DNA from: an uncultured Bacteroidaceae bacterium
GTDB taxonomy: Bacteria; Bacteroidota; Bacteroidia; Bacteroidales; Bacteroidaceae
Length of the DNA stretch: 48,113 nt
Assembly (NCBI GenBank): GCA_905234555.1
Contig: CAJOHO010000034.1
Span: 1-48,113, forward strand
Direction of reading: 5' to 3'
Every line of letters begins with the position of its first letter. Position 1 is the stretch's first letter. This document shows positions 33,590 through 42,424 of this stretch, piece by piece. The notes beneath the pieces were generated by a model. That model was not told the origin of the DNA, made no database searches, and saw only the letters and a list, made by a program, of their open reading frames with translations. A program made the position numbers and the translations under genes.

Positions 33590-35025
33590 ATTTTCTTACG
33601 CCAAACAATGAAGGTTGAAAGACATGTGAGAGTCAAGATGCCTCCTATCAGATATGAAATCCAAGGTAGTAAGCCGAAGCCTTCCTTGGGTGAGACAAAG
33701 ATGTAAGTAGAGCACACCATCGTCATCCAAAGAGCCGGCACCAGCGAGATGTAGAAGTTGCGATGCTGACGCGCCATCCACACCGTCACAGCCCAAAGCG
33801 TGAACACAGCCAATGTTTGGTTCACCCATCCGAAGTAGCGCCAAAGGATATCGAAGTCGATGAACAACAGCGCAAAGGCAAGAATGAAGAGCGGAGCAGC
33901 CAGCAGCAGACGCTTATAGATTTTGTTCTGCTTGTAGTGCAGGAAGTCGGCAGCAATCATTCGAGAAGAGCGGAACGCCGTATCACCCGTCGTGATAGGT
34001 GCTGCCACAACACCCAGAATGGCAAGGATTCCACCCACCTGACCCATCCACGAGTTGCAGATATCGGTCACGAGCTTGGCAGGATTTCCGTTCATGGCAG
34101 CCATCAGCTTTTCGTAAGGCGTAGAACCTTCCACATCCAGCGAATCTGCAAACTTAATGGCAGCGGCAGCCCAGATGAGTGCTACCAAACCTTCTGTAAT
34201 CATCGCGCCATAGAACACAGGACGTCCCCATTTCTCGTTGTTCATACAACGTGCCATCATAGGACTTTGGGTAGCGTGGAAACCGCTGACAGCTCCACAG
34301 GCAATGGTGATGAACAAGCCTGGGAACAGAGGAATGGATGAAGAGGGATGATGGTTGGAGAAAGCGTCTGTGATTTCAGGCACATTGCCTGGTTCTGCAA
34401 AGATGCTATAACCCACACCCACCGCCATAATCAGGAGCGCAAGTCCGAAAAGCGGATAGATGCGACCGATCAGTTTGTCGATAGGCAGGAGAGTTGCGAT
34501 GATATAGTAGGCAAACACGACGATGTACCAGAACGTGGGAGAGCCAAAGAAGCCCCATTCCGTCGTCTGAAGTGCCAGCAGATCGGAAGGTGTCTTCACA
34601 AACACAGTACCCACAAGCAGCAAAGTCAGAAGGATGAACCCACGCATGATAATACGCGCTTTTTTACCCAGTTCGTCGCCAATGAGTTCAGGCAGGCTGA
34701 CACCGTCCTTCCGCAGGGAAATCATACCAGAGAGGTAATCGTGAACAGCTCCACCGAAGATACAACCCAGCACAATCCAGAAGAAAGCAGCAGGTCCGAA
34801 AAGAATTCCTTGGATGGCACCGAAAATAGGTCCTGTGCCGGCAATGTTCAGAAACTGAATGAGAAACACCTTCCAAGTCGGCATCGGAATATAATCCACA
34901 CCATCCTGCTTGGTGTAGCAGGGCGTCTTGCGCGATGGATCTGAGCCAAACTTCCGTTCCACAAAAGTTCCGTAGAGCAAAAAGCCCAGAACAAGCAGAA
35001 CCAAAGATACTACAAATGTTGTCAT
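33586..35025 (-). CDS. cstA: CstA-type carbon starvation/pyruvate transporter
   Basis: 479 residues with about 13 membrane helices. It is shorter than E. coli CstA (about 700), as is usual for the anaerobe type. Family signatures include FLNIAGTGPIFGAIQGILFG, GGAVHDYLSGMISLRKDG and SGFHATQSPMMARCMNNE, and GVVAAPITTGDTAFRSSRMI. CstA/BtsT proteins import pyruvate or peptides under nutrient limitation. It is the first gene of a probable minus-strand run: cstA, small partner, OM barrel, S41 lipoprotein, P-ATPase. Confidence 0.93.
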   Translation of the reverse strand: MTTFVVSLVLLVLGFLLYGTFVERKFGSDPSRKTPCYTKQDGVDYIPMPTWKVFLIQFLNIAGTGPIFGAIQGILFGPAAFFWIVLGCIFGGAVHDYLSGMISLRKDGVSLPELIGDELGKKARIIMRGFILLTLLLVGTVFVKTPSDLLALQTTEWGFFGSPTFWYIVVFAYYIIATLLPIDKLIGRIYPLFGLALLIMAVGVGYSIFAEPGNVPEITDAFSNHHPSSSIPLFPGLFITIACGAVSGFHATQSPMMARCMNNEKWGRPVFYGAMITEGLVALIWAAAAIKFADSLDVEGSTPYEKLMAAMNGNPAKLVTDICNSWMGQVGGILAILGVVAAPITTGDTAFRSSRMIAADFLHYKQNKIYKRLLLAAPLFILAFALLFIDFDILWRYFGWVNQTLAVFTLWAVTVWMARQHRNFYISLVPALWMTMVCSTYIFVSPKEGFGLLPWISYLIGGILTLTCLSTFIVWRKKI

Positions 35026-35141
35026 AATTAAATCACTTTTTCTTTCGACGTTAAATCAATTTACCTTAACGATTGAAGACAATTCGCCAAAAAATGAAAG
35101 GCAAATCGCCTAAGAGTTCTAAGAAACTCTCTAAAAAGGTG

Positions 35142-35149
35142 CAAAGTTA
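35142..35149 (-). promoter_or_regulatory. -7 promoter box (TAACTTTG) of cstA
   Basis: TAACTTTG on the minus strand, 116 nt before the cstA start. It is only 13 bp from the divergent box at 35163-35170, so the two -33 regions overlap the opposing core promoters. Confidence 0.6.
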
Positions 35150-35162
35150 TCATTTTTTTCCG

Positions 35163-35170
35163 TAACTTTG
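35163..35170 (+). promoter_or_regulatory. -7 promoter box (TAACTTTG) of the GHL10-like gene
   Basis: TAACTTTG, 88 nt before the start codon at 35259. Confidence 0.6.
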
Positions 35171-35258
35171 CACACTGAAAGGAAAGAAAGCGCATTTTCT
35201 GCCACTTTTTACCACAAAATAACAATTATTTACCCAAAACGTCATCGTTTCACCCAAC

Positions 35259-36860
35259 ATGAGTTCCTTTTCCTTATATATAAATAGGTGTATCCTGATA
35301 CTGACACTCTGCCTATCCTTCTCCACGCTTTCAGCGCAGGAATGGATGGGTGTGGAAATGCCCAAACAGGAAGTGCGAGCTGTGTGGCTCACCACCGTCA
35401 AGAGTCTGGACTGGCCTAAAGCCAAAGCCACCAGCGCCAGCGGCATCGAACGTCAGAAGCAGGAACTGCGCACCATTCTCGACAAACTCCAACGTGCCAA
35501 CATCAACACCGTCATTCTCCAGACACGCCTTCGCGGCACCATGATCTATCCGTCCAAGCTCGAACCGTGGGACGAATGTCTGACGGGCAAATACGGACAA
35601 AATCCTGGCTACGACCCCTTGGCGTTTGCCATTGAGGAATGTCACAAACGCGGAATGGAACTGCACGCCTGGCTCGTCACCATTCCGTTAGGACCTGTGG
35701 CGAAGCAACGTGCGTTGGGCAACCAGTCCATCATCAAGCGTCACCCAGAACTCTGCAAAATGGCTGGTGGTGAATACTTTATGATTCCTTCAGCTAAAGG
35801 CACAGCCGACTATGTGGCTTCGCTCTGCCGTGAAATTGTGGAGAACTACGATGTGGATGGTATTTCCCTCGATTATGTCCGTTATCCAGAAACCACCTAC
35901 GGCTTCAAAGATGCTGGTTCTGCTCAGCAGAAACGTGACAACATCACTCGTATCGTTCAGCGGATTCACGATGAGGTAAAAAGCCGTAAACCTTGGGTAA
36001 AGCTGTCCAGTTCGCCCATCGGAAAATTCAAGGATCTCAGCCGTTACAAAGCTGGAGGTTGGAACGCCTATAGCGCTGTCTATCAAGACGCTCAGGGTTG
36101 GTTGCGAGACAATCTGCAAGATATGCTCTTTCCCATGATGTACTTCTTGGGCAACAACTTCTATCCCTTCCTCTACGACTGGCAGGAACACGCCTACGGA
36201 CATCCTGTCGTTCCTGGACTGGGTATCTATTTCCTCGATCCTCGTGAAGGGAAATGGACGTTGAACGATGTGCGTGCACAGATGCATTCGGCCCGTAAGG
36301 CTGACATTGGTGGTGTGGCGTTCTTCCGCAGCGATTTCTTCACTCGCAACTGCAAAGGTCTCTACGACTGTTCGCAGAGCGAATTCTTTGCCTACCCTGC
36401 CCTCACCCCACGCATGACCTGGATGGACGACACCATCGCTCCACCCACACCTTCGTGTCTTAAATTGGACGGCAGCTTGCTGTCGTGGAACGCACCGATT
36501 GCCAACGAATCCTCCTATATTTATTATAATGTGTACGGAGCCAATGTGCACCCTGTGGATGTGAGTCGTGCAGAGAACCTTCTGAAAACCCGCGTGACGG
36601 CATCTCAGCTTGATTTGGGCATGATGGCCAGCAAGAAACAGTATTTTGCCGTCACGGCCTGCGATCGCTTCGGAAACGAGAGTCCAGCCCTTCAGGAAGA
36701 GGTGAGCATCAATCTGCCATTACCTACGGATGCCTGGAATCCCACTTCCCGTCTGGGTGTCAACGGCACACGCACAGACGACCGCATGCAGCTTCTCAAG
36801 CAGTCGAAATCAGCAAAGGGAAAATCCTCAAAGGGTAAACGCTCACGAAGCCGCAAGTAA
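35259..36860 (+). CDS. Secreted glycoside hydrolase-like protein (GHL10/YngK family)
   Basis: 533 residues. The signal peptide (ILILTLCLSFSTLSAQE) precedes the family start PKQEVRAVWLTTVKSLDWPK. The TIM-barrel domain (about residues 35-370) contains ANINTVILQTRLRGTMIYPS, GMELHAWLVTIPLG and DVDGISLDYVRYPE, the last likely holding the catalytic acids. A C-terminal fibronectin-like domain lies at about residues 415-500, and the tail is basic (KGKSSKGKRSRSRK). Members are thought to act on peptidoglycan or related glycans; activity is little characterised. The last 169 nt overlap the convergent gene at 36692-37801. Confidence 0.85.
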   Translation: MSSFSLYINRCILILTLCLSFSTLSAQEWMGVEMPKQEVRAVWLTTVKSLDWPKAKATSASGIERQKQELRTILDKLQRANINTVILQTRLRGTMIYPSKLEPWDECLTGKYGQNPGYDPLAFAIEECHKRGMELHAWLVTIPLGPVAKQRALGNQSIIKRHPELCKMAGGEYFMIPSAKGTADYVASLCREIVENYDVDGISLDYVRYPETTYGFKDAGSAQQKRDNITRIVQRIHDEVKSRKPWVKLSSSPIGKFKDLSRYKAGGWNAYSAVYQDAQGWLRDNLQDMLFPMMYFLGNNFYPFLYDWQEHAYGHPVVPGLGIYFLDPREGKWTLNDVRAQMHSARKADIGGVAFFRSDFFTRNCKGLYDCSQSEFFAYPALTPRMTWMDDTIAPPTPSCLKLDGSLLSWNAPIANESSYIYYNVYGANVHPVDVSRAENLLKTRVTASQLDLGMMASKKQYFAVTACDRFGNESPALQEEVSINLPLPTDAWNPTSRLGVNGTRTDDRMQLLKQSKSAKGKSSKGKRSRSRK

Positions 36861-37801
36861 AAATCTTTGTCATCAGCCTTCTGCTCCAACAACAAGGCAA
36901 GAATTCCCATATTCATTCGCAGGTTGATTTCCACGCACGGATGGATTTTCACCACTCCTTCTTCGCTGACCACCATCATGTCGATTCCCACAAAACCACG
37001 ATAACGGCCTGCCAACTTCTGACGTAGCAGGTTCAAATGGCTTTGTAATAAGGCGTCCAAAGATTGTTGGGCAGCCTGTTCGATGATGGCTTTTAACTCG
37101 TTTTGCGGAGCCACCAGATTATAGCCGTAATTGCCCTGAGTGCCTGCTGAGAATACAGAAAAGCCTAAGAACTGAACCGCTCCGTCGTCTTCCACTTTGA
37201 ACTCCAAAGCAAAATCTAATACCTTATTATTATAATAGGTGTCCACCAGAAAACCACCCTGATGACGCACAAAGCCCTTCAGATGTTTCTGCGTAGCATC
37301 ATCCAAGTTCTCAGCCATAAACACACCACGTCCACTACTCGACCAAGGGGATTTGAAAATCAGAGCCGATGTTGGCGTTTTGTGGTCTTCCATAGTTCTC
37401 TGAACAGGCTTCAGTTCTTTCAGAGTTTTCTGATAAGTCCCCAATTCGTCAAGGCTTTTCAGGAATCTCATATTCCGCCCAACACATTCTTTCTCAGGTG
37501 TTTGGTTTAGAAAAGCAGACAGATAATCGGCTGCAAAGGCACGGCTGGATAGCATTCGCCAGTCCTCCAGTTCTGCATCGGTAGGCAGCAAGTTCTCGGC
37601 AACACCGCGTTTAAGGAACACGTGCTTTGCTGCCTTGCTCCAGCCCCACGGCTGAGGTCTTCCGCTGCCGTCATCCCACAGTTCAACCAGCATAGCCAAG
37701 TCGTCCTCCATCTTCTGAATGTGACGAGGAGGGAAATAGGGAGCGGCATTTGCAGCCAGCGCCATATCGTTCGACAGGTTACAAAGGAGGAGGGGATTCA
37801 A
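36692..37801 (-). CDS. Uncharacterised ATP-grasp-like protein
   Basis: 369 residues, no signal peptide. The central part has features of an ATP-grasp fold: ALIFKSPWSSSGRGVFMAEN (nucleotide-binding Lys and Gly/Ser loop), FLVDTYYNNKVLDFALEF, YRGFVGIDMMVV and IHPCVEINLRMNMG (the E-x-N metal site). These enzymes make amide or ester bonds with ATP; the substrate is unknown. The last ~55 residues lie antisense to the GHL10-like gene and look less conserved (RVPLTPRREVGF). The original stop may therefore have been lost and the frame extended. The true domain probably ends near residue 315. Confidence 0.7.
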   Translation of the reverse strand: MNPLLLCNLSNDMALAANAAPYFPPRHIQKMEDDLAMLVELWDDGSGRPQPWGWSKAAKHVFLKRGVAENLLPTDAELEDWRMLSSRAFAADYLSAFLNQTPEKECVGRNMRFLKSLDELGTYQKTLKELKPVQRTMEDHKTPTSALIFKSPWSSSGRGVFMAENLDDATQKHLKGFVRHQGGFLVDTYYNNKVLDFALEFKVEDDGAVQFLGFSVFSAGTQGNYGYNLVAPQNELKAIIEQAAQQSLDALLQSHLNLLRQKLAGRYRGFVGIDMMVVSEEGVVKIHPCVEINLRMNMGILALLLEQKADDKDFYLRLRERLPFEDFPFADFDCLRSCMRSSVRVPLTPRREVGFQASVGNGRLMLTSS

Positions 37802-37825
37802 GGATTTTCGGAATTACGGATTTTC

Positions 37826-37849
37826 GGAATGACGGAATGACGGAATGAC
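37826..37849. repeat. Three tandem 8-bp repeats (GGAATGAC)
   Basis: Perfect GGAATGAC x3 followed by GGAA, within a longer GGA(A/T)TTNCG-like low-complexity stretch between two minus-strand genes. Confidence 0.75.
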
Positions 37850-37856
37850 GGAAAGC

Positions 37857-38864
37857 TTATGCTTTCTTGTTGACTTTATCCCAGAGGTTGGAGGAACGCA
37901 TGGAGATATTGTTGGTGTATTCCTTCATGATATTGACGAAATTGGAACCGATGGTTTCCACACCTTCGTCCTCGCCACAGATGCAACGCAAAGCTTGCGG
38001 AACGATGGAAACTTCTACGTCTGCCTGTTCCATCATGGGGTCGCCATCGAAATGAATCGCACCTTTCTCCTTACGGTGAATCAAGACACGTTTACAACGC
38101 AACGTCTTGATTTTACTATGTTTATCCAGCGAACCGCGCATCAGCTGATAAGCCATGTGAGTGGCTTCGAGCATCGTAAACGGTTCTACGATGATGACAT
38201 CCAGCAGACCGTCGCGAACAGACGCTTTGGGTGCGATATAGGCATTGTTGCCCCACTGCGAGGCGTTGGCACAGGCAATCAGGACTGCCTGATAGGAGAA
38301 ATGTTCCGACTGCTCGTTCTCCACATCCAGTTCGTAGGTCTCTGCCTGATACTTCAGCACGGTCTTCAGGGCATTCTCCACATAGGTCACCAACCCACGT
38401 TTACCCGATTCGGCAAAACGCTGAGAGATAAACGCATCCAGTCCCACACCACAGGTACAGAAGAACGGGTGCAGGTTCACCATTCCGTAGTCAATGGTCT
38501 GAATATCACCCTTGTTGATGAGTTTGATGGCACGTGTGGCATCCATCGGCACATGGAGGTGACGGGCGAGTCCGTTGCCTGAACCACAAGGAATAATAGC
38601 CAGCGCCGTATTCGTATGTACCAGGGCACGAGCCACTTCGTTCACCGTTCCGTCACCACCGATGGCACAAACCACATCCACGCCTCGGTTCGAAGCCTCA
38701 CGGGCAATTTCCTCCGCATGACCCGCATACTCCGTCGTCTTCACCTCAAAGTCATAACGCTCTCGATCGAGCAGTTTCTCAATTTCTCGCAGAATGAGTT
38801 TCTTGCCCGACGTGCCGGAAATGGGGTTGACCACGAAGACGATTTTTTGTTGCGTTGGAACCAT
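37857..38864 (-). CDS. Diacylglycerol/sphingoid-type lipid kinase
   Basis: 335 residues. The DAGK catalytic domain begins KIVFVVNPISGTSGKK and carries the ATP-binding GGDGTVNEVARAL and PCGSGNGLARHL. The second domain includes FFCTCGVGLDAFISQRFAE and AIHFDGDPMMEQADVEVSI. Members phosphorylate diacylglycerol, sphingosine or undecaprenol-like lipids at the membrane. It is divergent from the serine palmitoyltransferase gene, so a sphingoid or ceramide substrate is plausible but unproven. The C-terminal 40 residues (VETIGSNFVNIMKEYTNN) are beyond the core fold. Confidence 0.88.
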   Translation of the reverse strand: MVPTQQKIVFVVNPISGTSGKKLILREIEKLLDRERYDFEVKTTEYAGHAEEIAREASNRGVDVVCAIGGDGTVNEVARALVHTNTALAIIPCGSGNGLARHLHVPMDATRAIKLINKGDIQTIDYGMVNLHPFFCTCGVGLDAFISQRFAESGKRGLVTYVENALKTVLKYQAETYELDVENEQSEHFSYQAVLIACANASQWGNNAYIAPKASVRDGLLDVIIVEPFTMLEATHMAYQLMRGSLDKHSKIKTLRCKRVLIHRKEKGAIHFDGDPMMEQADVEVSIVPQALRCICGEDEGVETIGSNFVNIMKEYTNNISMRSSNLWDKVNKKA

Positions 38865-38896
38865 ACGAAAAAATGGTTAAGTCAATAATTGTGGTG

Positions 38897-38904
38897 CAAA
38901 ATTA
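38897..38904 (-). promoter_or_regulatory. -7 promoter box (TAATTTTG) of the lipid kinase gene
   Basis: TAATTTTG on the minus strand, 33 nt before the start codon at 38864. Confidence 0.6.
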
Positions 38905-38999
38905 CGGATTTTTAATCGTTGATTGGCAAAAAAACAAGAGTTTTTGACAAAAAAAACATCTTTTTTCGATTTTTTGCACGTTATCCCATAGTTTTTTAC

Positions 39000-39007
39000 T
39001 AACTTTG
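39000..39007 (+). promoter_or_regulatory. -7 promoter box (TAACTTTG) of the serine palmitoyltransferase gene
   Basis: TAACTTTG with TTTTTTG about 20 bp upstream as -33 element. It leaves a leader of about 108 nt. Confidence 0.65.
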
Positions 39008-39058
39008 CAGCCTGTAAGATAATGAACACAATAAAATAGAAAGGTTAAATCTTAAAAT

Positions 39059-39110
39059 AGTGCAGGTCTGAAACAGGTGTTTTTTGCGTCCATTTAGGAC
39101 GACTTGCACT
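39059..39110 (+). promoter_or_regulatory. Structured 5' leader before serine palmitoyltransferase
   Basis: AGTGCAGGTC (39059-39068) pairs with GACTTGCACT (39101-39110) through one G-U pair. It encloses a T-run and a GTCC/GGAC hairpin (39088-39100) that stacks directly on the outer stem. The structure ends 10 nt before the ATG. It could regulate translation or bind a ligand. I recognise no known riboswitch class. Confidence 0.5.
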
Positions 39111-39120
39111 GCGAAAAGTT

Positions 39121-40308
39121 ATGGGTTTATTACAAGAAAAATTAAGTAAGTATAGAGAGCCGCAGAAATTCATGGATCTTGGCATCTATCCTTACTTCAG
39201 AGAAATCGACAGCCACCAAGACACAGAGGTGACGATGAGTGGAAAGAAAGTCCTGATGTTCGGTTCGAACTCTTACATGGGCTTAACCTACGACAAACGC
39301 ATCGTTGAAGCTGCCCTTAATGCCACGAAGAAATACGGTACAGGTTGTGCCGGTTCACGTTTCCTCAACGGAACACTCGACATTCACATCCAACTCGAAC
39401 ACGAACTGGCTGAGTTTGTGGGCAAGGACGAGGCATTGGTTTATTCCACTGGTTTTACCGTTAACTCAGGCGTTGTCAGCTGTCTGACAGGCCGCAACGA
39501 CTACATCCTCGGCGATGACCGCGACCACGCTTCCATCGTTGACGGACGCCGTCTCTCCGTTTCCACTTTCTTCCACTACAAGCACAACGATATGGAAGAC
39601 CTGGAACGCGAACTGAAGCGTTGCCGTGAGGATGCCATCAAGCTCATCGTGACCGACGGTCTCTTCTCTATGGAAGGCGACTTGGCAAAGCTGCCTCAGA
39701 TCGTAGAACTGAAGAAGAAGTACAACGCCAGCATCATGGTGGACGAAGCTCACGGACTGGGTGTGTTCGGACGCAACGGACGCGGAACTTGTGACCACTT
39801 CGGTGTGACCGACGACGTTGACCTCATCATGGGTACGTTCTCCAAGTCTCTCGCTTCCATCGGCGGTTTCGTAGCTGCCGACAGCGACACCATCAACTGG
39901 CTGCGCCACAACTCACGCACTTACATCTTCTCGGCTTCCAACACACCTGCTGCCACAGCTGCTGCACTCGAGGCACTCCATATCCTCAAGACAGAGCCTG
40001 AGCGTCAGGAGAACCTCTGGAAGATTACGAACTACGCACTTGAGCAGTTCAAAGAGGCTGGTTTCGAAATCGGAGAAACCGAAAGTCCTATCATTCCTCT
40101 CTACGTGCGCGACACAGAGAAGACCTTCCAGGTGACGAAGCTCGCTTTCGACCGCGGCATCTTCATCAACCCAGTTATTCCACCTGCATGTGCTCCACAA
40201 GACACACTCGTGCGCGTAGCCCTCATGGCAACCCACACGAAAGAACAGGTTGACACTTGCGTGGCAGCGCTCCACGAAAGTTTCAAGGATCTGGGTATCA
40301 TCAAGTAA
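39121..40308 (+). CDS. spt: Serine palmitoyltransferase (alpha-oxoamine synthase family)
   Basis: 395 residues, the length and opening (MGLLQEKLSKYREPQKFMDL) of the Bacteroidota Spt enzymes. It condenses L-serine with an acyl-CoA to 3-ketosphinganine, the first step of sphingolipid synthesis, in the cytosol. PLP-site motifs are GSNSYMGLTYD, GTGCAGSRFLNGT, DGLFSMEGDLAKLP, VDEAHGLGVFG and TFSKSLASIGGF (Schiff-base Lys). The family also contains KBL and BioF, but the N-terminus favours Spt. It is divergent from a lipid kinase and has its own promoter, structured leader and terminator. Confidence 0.9.
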   Translation: MGLLQEKLSKYREPQKFMDLGIYPYFREIDSHQDTEVTMSGKKVLMFGSNSYMGLTYDKRIVEAALNATKKYGTGCAGSRFLNGTLDIHIQLEHELAEFVGKDEALVYSTGFTVNSGVVSCLTGRNDYILGDDRDHASIVDGRRLSVSTFFHYKHNDMEDLERELKRCREDAIKLIVTDGLFSMEGDLAKLPQIVELKKKYNASIMVDEAHGLGVFGRNGRGTCDHFGVTDDVDLIMGTFSKSLASIGGFVAADSDTINWLRHNSRTYIFSASNTPAATAAALEALHILKTEPERQENLWKITNYALEQFKEAGFEIGETESPIIPLYVRDTEKTFQVTKLAFDRGIFINPVIPPACAPQDTLVRVALMATHTKEQVDTCVAALHESFKDLGIIK

Positions 40309-40331
40309 AAACAACATTGTAAGCAAACAAT

Positions 40332-40377
40332 AAACTCTGCTCTCTCGAACGGTTCAGGCCGCGAGTCGGCAGAGTTT
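40332..40377 (+). terminator. Intrinsic terminator of the serine palmitoyltransferase gene
   Basis: AAACTCTGC (40332-40340) pairs with GCAGAGTTT (40369-40377), followed by TCTCCTTT. An inner CTCG/CGAG pair extends the stem. Confidence 0.8.
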
Positions 40378-40417
40378 TCTCCTTTGAAGCAATCAAACAC
40401 AAATCATTCAGTTTAAC

Positions 40418-40459
40418 ATGAAACTGTGCCTTGCGGTTTTCCGCAAGGTTAAACATTAA
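40418..40459 (+). promoter_or_regulatory. Hairpin-containing short upstream frame in the glmS leader
   Basis: An ATG at 40418 opens a 13-codon frame (MKLCLAVFRKVKH) that ends 15 nt before the glmS start. It contains a perfect CCTTGCGG-TTTT-CCGCAAGG hairpin (40429-40448). It may be a leader peptide or just the hairpin. No glmS-ribozyme-like core was recognised. Confidence 0.35.
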
Positions 40460-40474
40460 AACATTCTACAAAAT

Positions 40475-42322
40475 ATGTGCGGCATCGTAGGTTATCTTGG
40501 TAAGCGGAAGGCTTACCCCGTATTGATCAAGGGTCTGAAACGTCTGGAGTATCGTGGTTACGACAGCGCAGGCGTTGCCCTCATCACAGACAAGAACGAA
40601 CTCCAAGTTTATAAGACCAAAGGCAAAGTATCCGACCTGGAAACTTACGTCGAAGACAAAGACATCTCCGGCACCATCGGCATTGCCCACACACGCTGGG
40701 CTACACACGGAGAACCCAACTCCACCAATGCCCATCCACACATCTCCAATTCGGGCAATCTCGCCATCATCCACAACGGCATCATCGAGAACTATATCGT
40801 GCTGAAGGAAGCGCTCCAGCGTCACGGAGTGGAGTTCAAGAGCAGCACCGACACAGAAGTCCTCGTGCAGCTCATCGACTACATCCAGCAGCATCTGAAC
40901 GTCGATCTGCTCACAGCCGTACGCCTGTCCCTGCGTCAGGTCATCGGTGCTTACGCCATCGCCATTCTCGACCGCAACGAACCCAACCAGCTCATCGCAG
41001 CTCGTAAGAGCAGTCCCCTTGTGGTGGGTGTCGGCGAAGAAGAATTCTTTCTCGGTTCCGACGCCTCTCCAATTATCGAATACACGGATAAGGTGGTTTA
41101 TCTGGACGACAACGACATTGCTGTCATCCGTCGTGGAGAAGACAATCCTGAGTTCATCAACTTCAACAACGAGAAGATTGACCACGAAATCAAGACCGTA
41201 GATCTCAACCTCGGACAAATAGAGAAAGGCGGCTATCCTCACTTCATGCTCAAGGAGATTTTTGAGCAGCCCAACTGTCTGCGCGACTGCATGCGTGGAC
41301 GTGTGAACGTGGATGTGAACAACGTGGTGCTCTCTGCCGTCATCGATTATCGCAAGCAACTCATCAACGCCCGCCGCATCATCATTGTGGCGTGTGGAAC
41401 CAGCTGGCACGCAAGCCTCATCGGCAAGCAGCTCATCGAAGGCATCTGCCAGATTCCTGTCGAAGTGGAATACGCTTCGGAGTTCCGTTACAGCAATCCT
41501 GTGATTGACTCGCAGGATGTCGTCATCGCCATCAGCCAGTCGGGTGAGACTGCCGACACCCTTGCTGCCGTAGAACTTGCCAAAGAGCGTGGAGCTTTCA
41601 TCTTCGGTATCTGCAACGCCATCGGTTCGAGCATTCCTCGTGCCACCCACACAGGCTGTTACATCCACGTAGGACCTGAGATCGGTGTGGCTTCCACCAA
41701 AGCCTTCACAGGTCAGGTTACCGTCCTCACGATGCTGGCATTGGCACTGGGTAAAGCTCGCGGAACCATCAACAACGACGACTACATCCAGCTCGTTCAG
41801 GAACTCGATGCCATCCCCGACAAGATGCAGAAAGTGCTGGAACAGAACGACCACGTTCGCGAAATCTCACGTGTCTTCACCTATGCCCACAACTTCCTCT
41901 ATCTGGGTCGCGGCTACAACTATCCTGTGGCACTCGAAGGAGCACTCAAGCTCAAGGAAATCTCCTACATCCACGCAGAAGGTTATCCTGCCGCAGAGAT
42001 GAAGCACGGACCTATCGCCCTCATCGACGAGGAAATGCCTGTAGTTGTAGTCGCTACGCAGAATCCGCTCTACGACAAGCTTATGAGCAACATTCAGGAA
42101 ATCAAGGCACGTCGTGGTCGCGTTATCGCCATTGTCAGCGAAGGCGACGAGAAAGTGAAGGCCTTAGCAGACGAATACGTGGAACTGCCCCACACCATCG
42201 AGTGCTTAGAGCCGCTCCTCTCCACCATCCCTCTCCAGCTCCTCGCCTACCACATCGCCATCTGCAAAGGCAAAGATGTGGACCAACCCCGCAACCTCGC
42301 CAAAAGCGTAACAGTAGAGTAA
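40475..42322 (+). CDS. glmS: Glutamine-fructose-6-phosphate aminotransferase (isomerising)
   Basis: 615 residues, standard GlmS length. It makes glucosamine-6-phosphate from fructose-6-phosphate and glutamine, the entry to peptidoglycan and LPS amino sugars. The N-terminal nucleophile is Cys 2 (MCGIVGYLGKR), with IAHTRWATHGEPNSTNAHPH and HNGIIENY of the glutaminase domain. The two SIS domains contain VACGTSWHASLIGKQLIE, AISQSGETADTLAAVELAKE and GRGYNYPVALEGALKLKE. The end LAKSVTVE is the conserved sugar-site tail. It has a single-gene layout with a terminator on each side. Confidence 0.97.
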   Translation: MCGIVGYLGKRKAYPVLIKGLKRLEYRGYDSAGVALITDKNELQVYKTKGKVSDLETYVEDKDISGTIGIAHTRWATHGEPNSTNAHPHISNSGNLAIIHNGIIENYIVLKEALQRHGVEFKSSTDTEVLVQLIDYIQQHLNVDLLTAVRLSLRQVIGAYAIAILDRNEPNQLIAARKSSPLVVGVGEEEFFLGSDASPIIEYTDKVVYLDDNDIAVIRRGEDNPEFINFNNEKIDHEIKTVDLNLGQIEKGGYPHFMLKEIFEQPNCLRDCMRGRVNVDVNNVVLSAVIDYRKQLINARRIIIVACGTSWHASLIGKQLIEGICQIPVEVEYASEFRYSNPVIDSQDVVIAISQSGETADTLAAVELAKERGAFIFGICNAIGSSIPRATHTGCYIHVGPEIGVASTKAFTGQVTVLTMLALALGKARGTINNDDYIQLVQELDAIPDKMQKVLEQNDHVREISRVFTYAHNFLYLGRGYNYPVALEGALKLKEISYIHAEGYPAAEMKHGPIALIDEEMPVVVVATQNPLYDKLMSNIQEIKARRGRVIAIVSEGDEKVKALADEYVELPHTIECLEPLLSTIPLQLLAYHIAICKGKDVDQPRNLAKSVTVE

Positions 42323-42351
42323 GACAACAAATCAAAGCAAATAACAACATG

Positions 42352-42388
42352 AATGGCTCAAGGAACAAAATCCCTGAGCCATTTTTGT
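42352..42388 (+). terminator. Intrinsic terminator of glmS
   Basis: AATGGCTCA (42352-42360) pairs with TGAGCCATT (42375-42383), followed by TTTGTTG. It lies 30 nt after the stop. Confidence 0.85.
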
Positions 42389-42424
42389 TGCACTACCCCT
42401 CAAAAAACATCTGTGAATTGTGAA

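Noticed and set aside
40466-41854. A 462-codon minus-strand frame opposite glmS
   Set aside because: It is exactly antisense to the conserved glmS coding sequence. Long antisense frames are expected from its codon usage.
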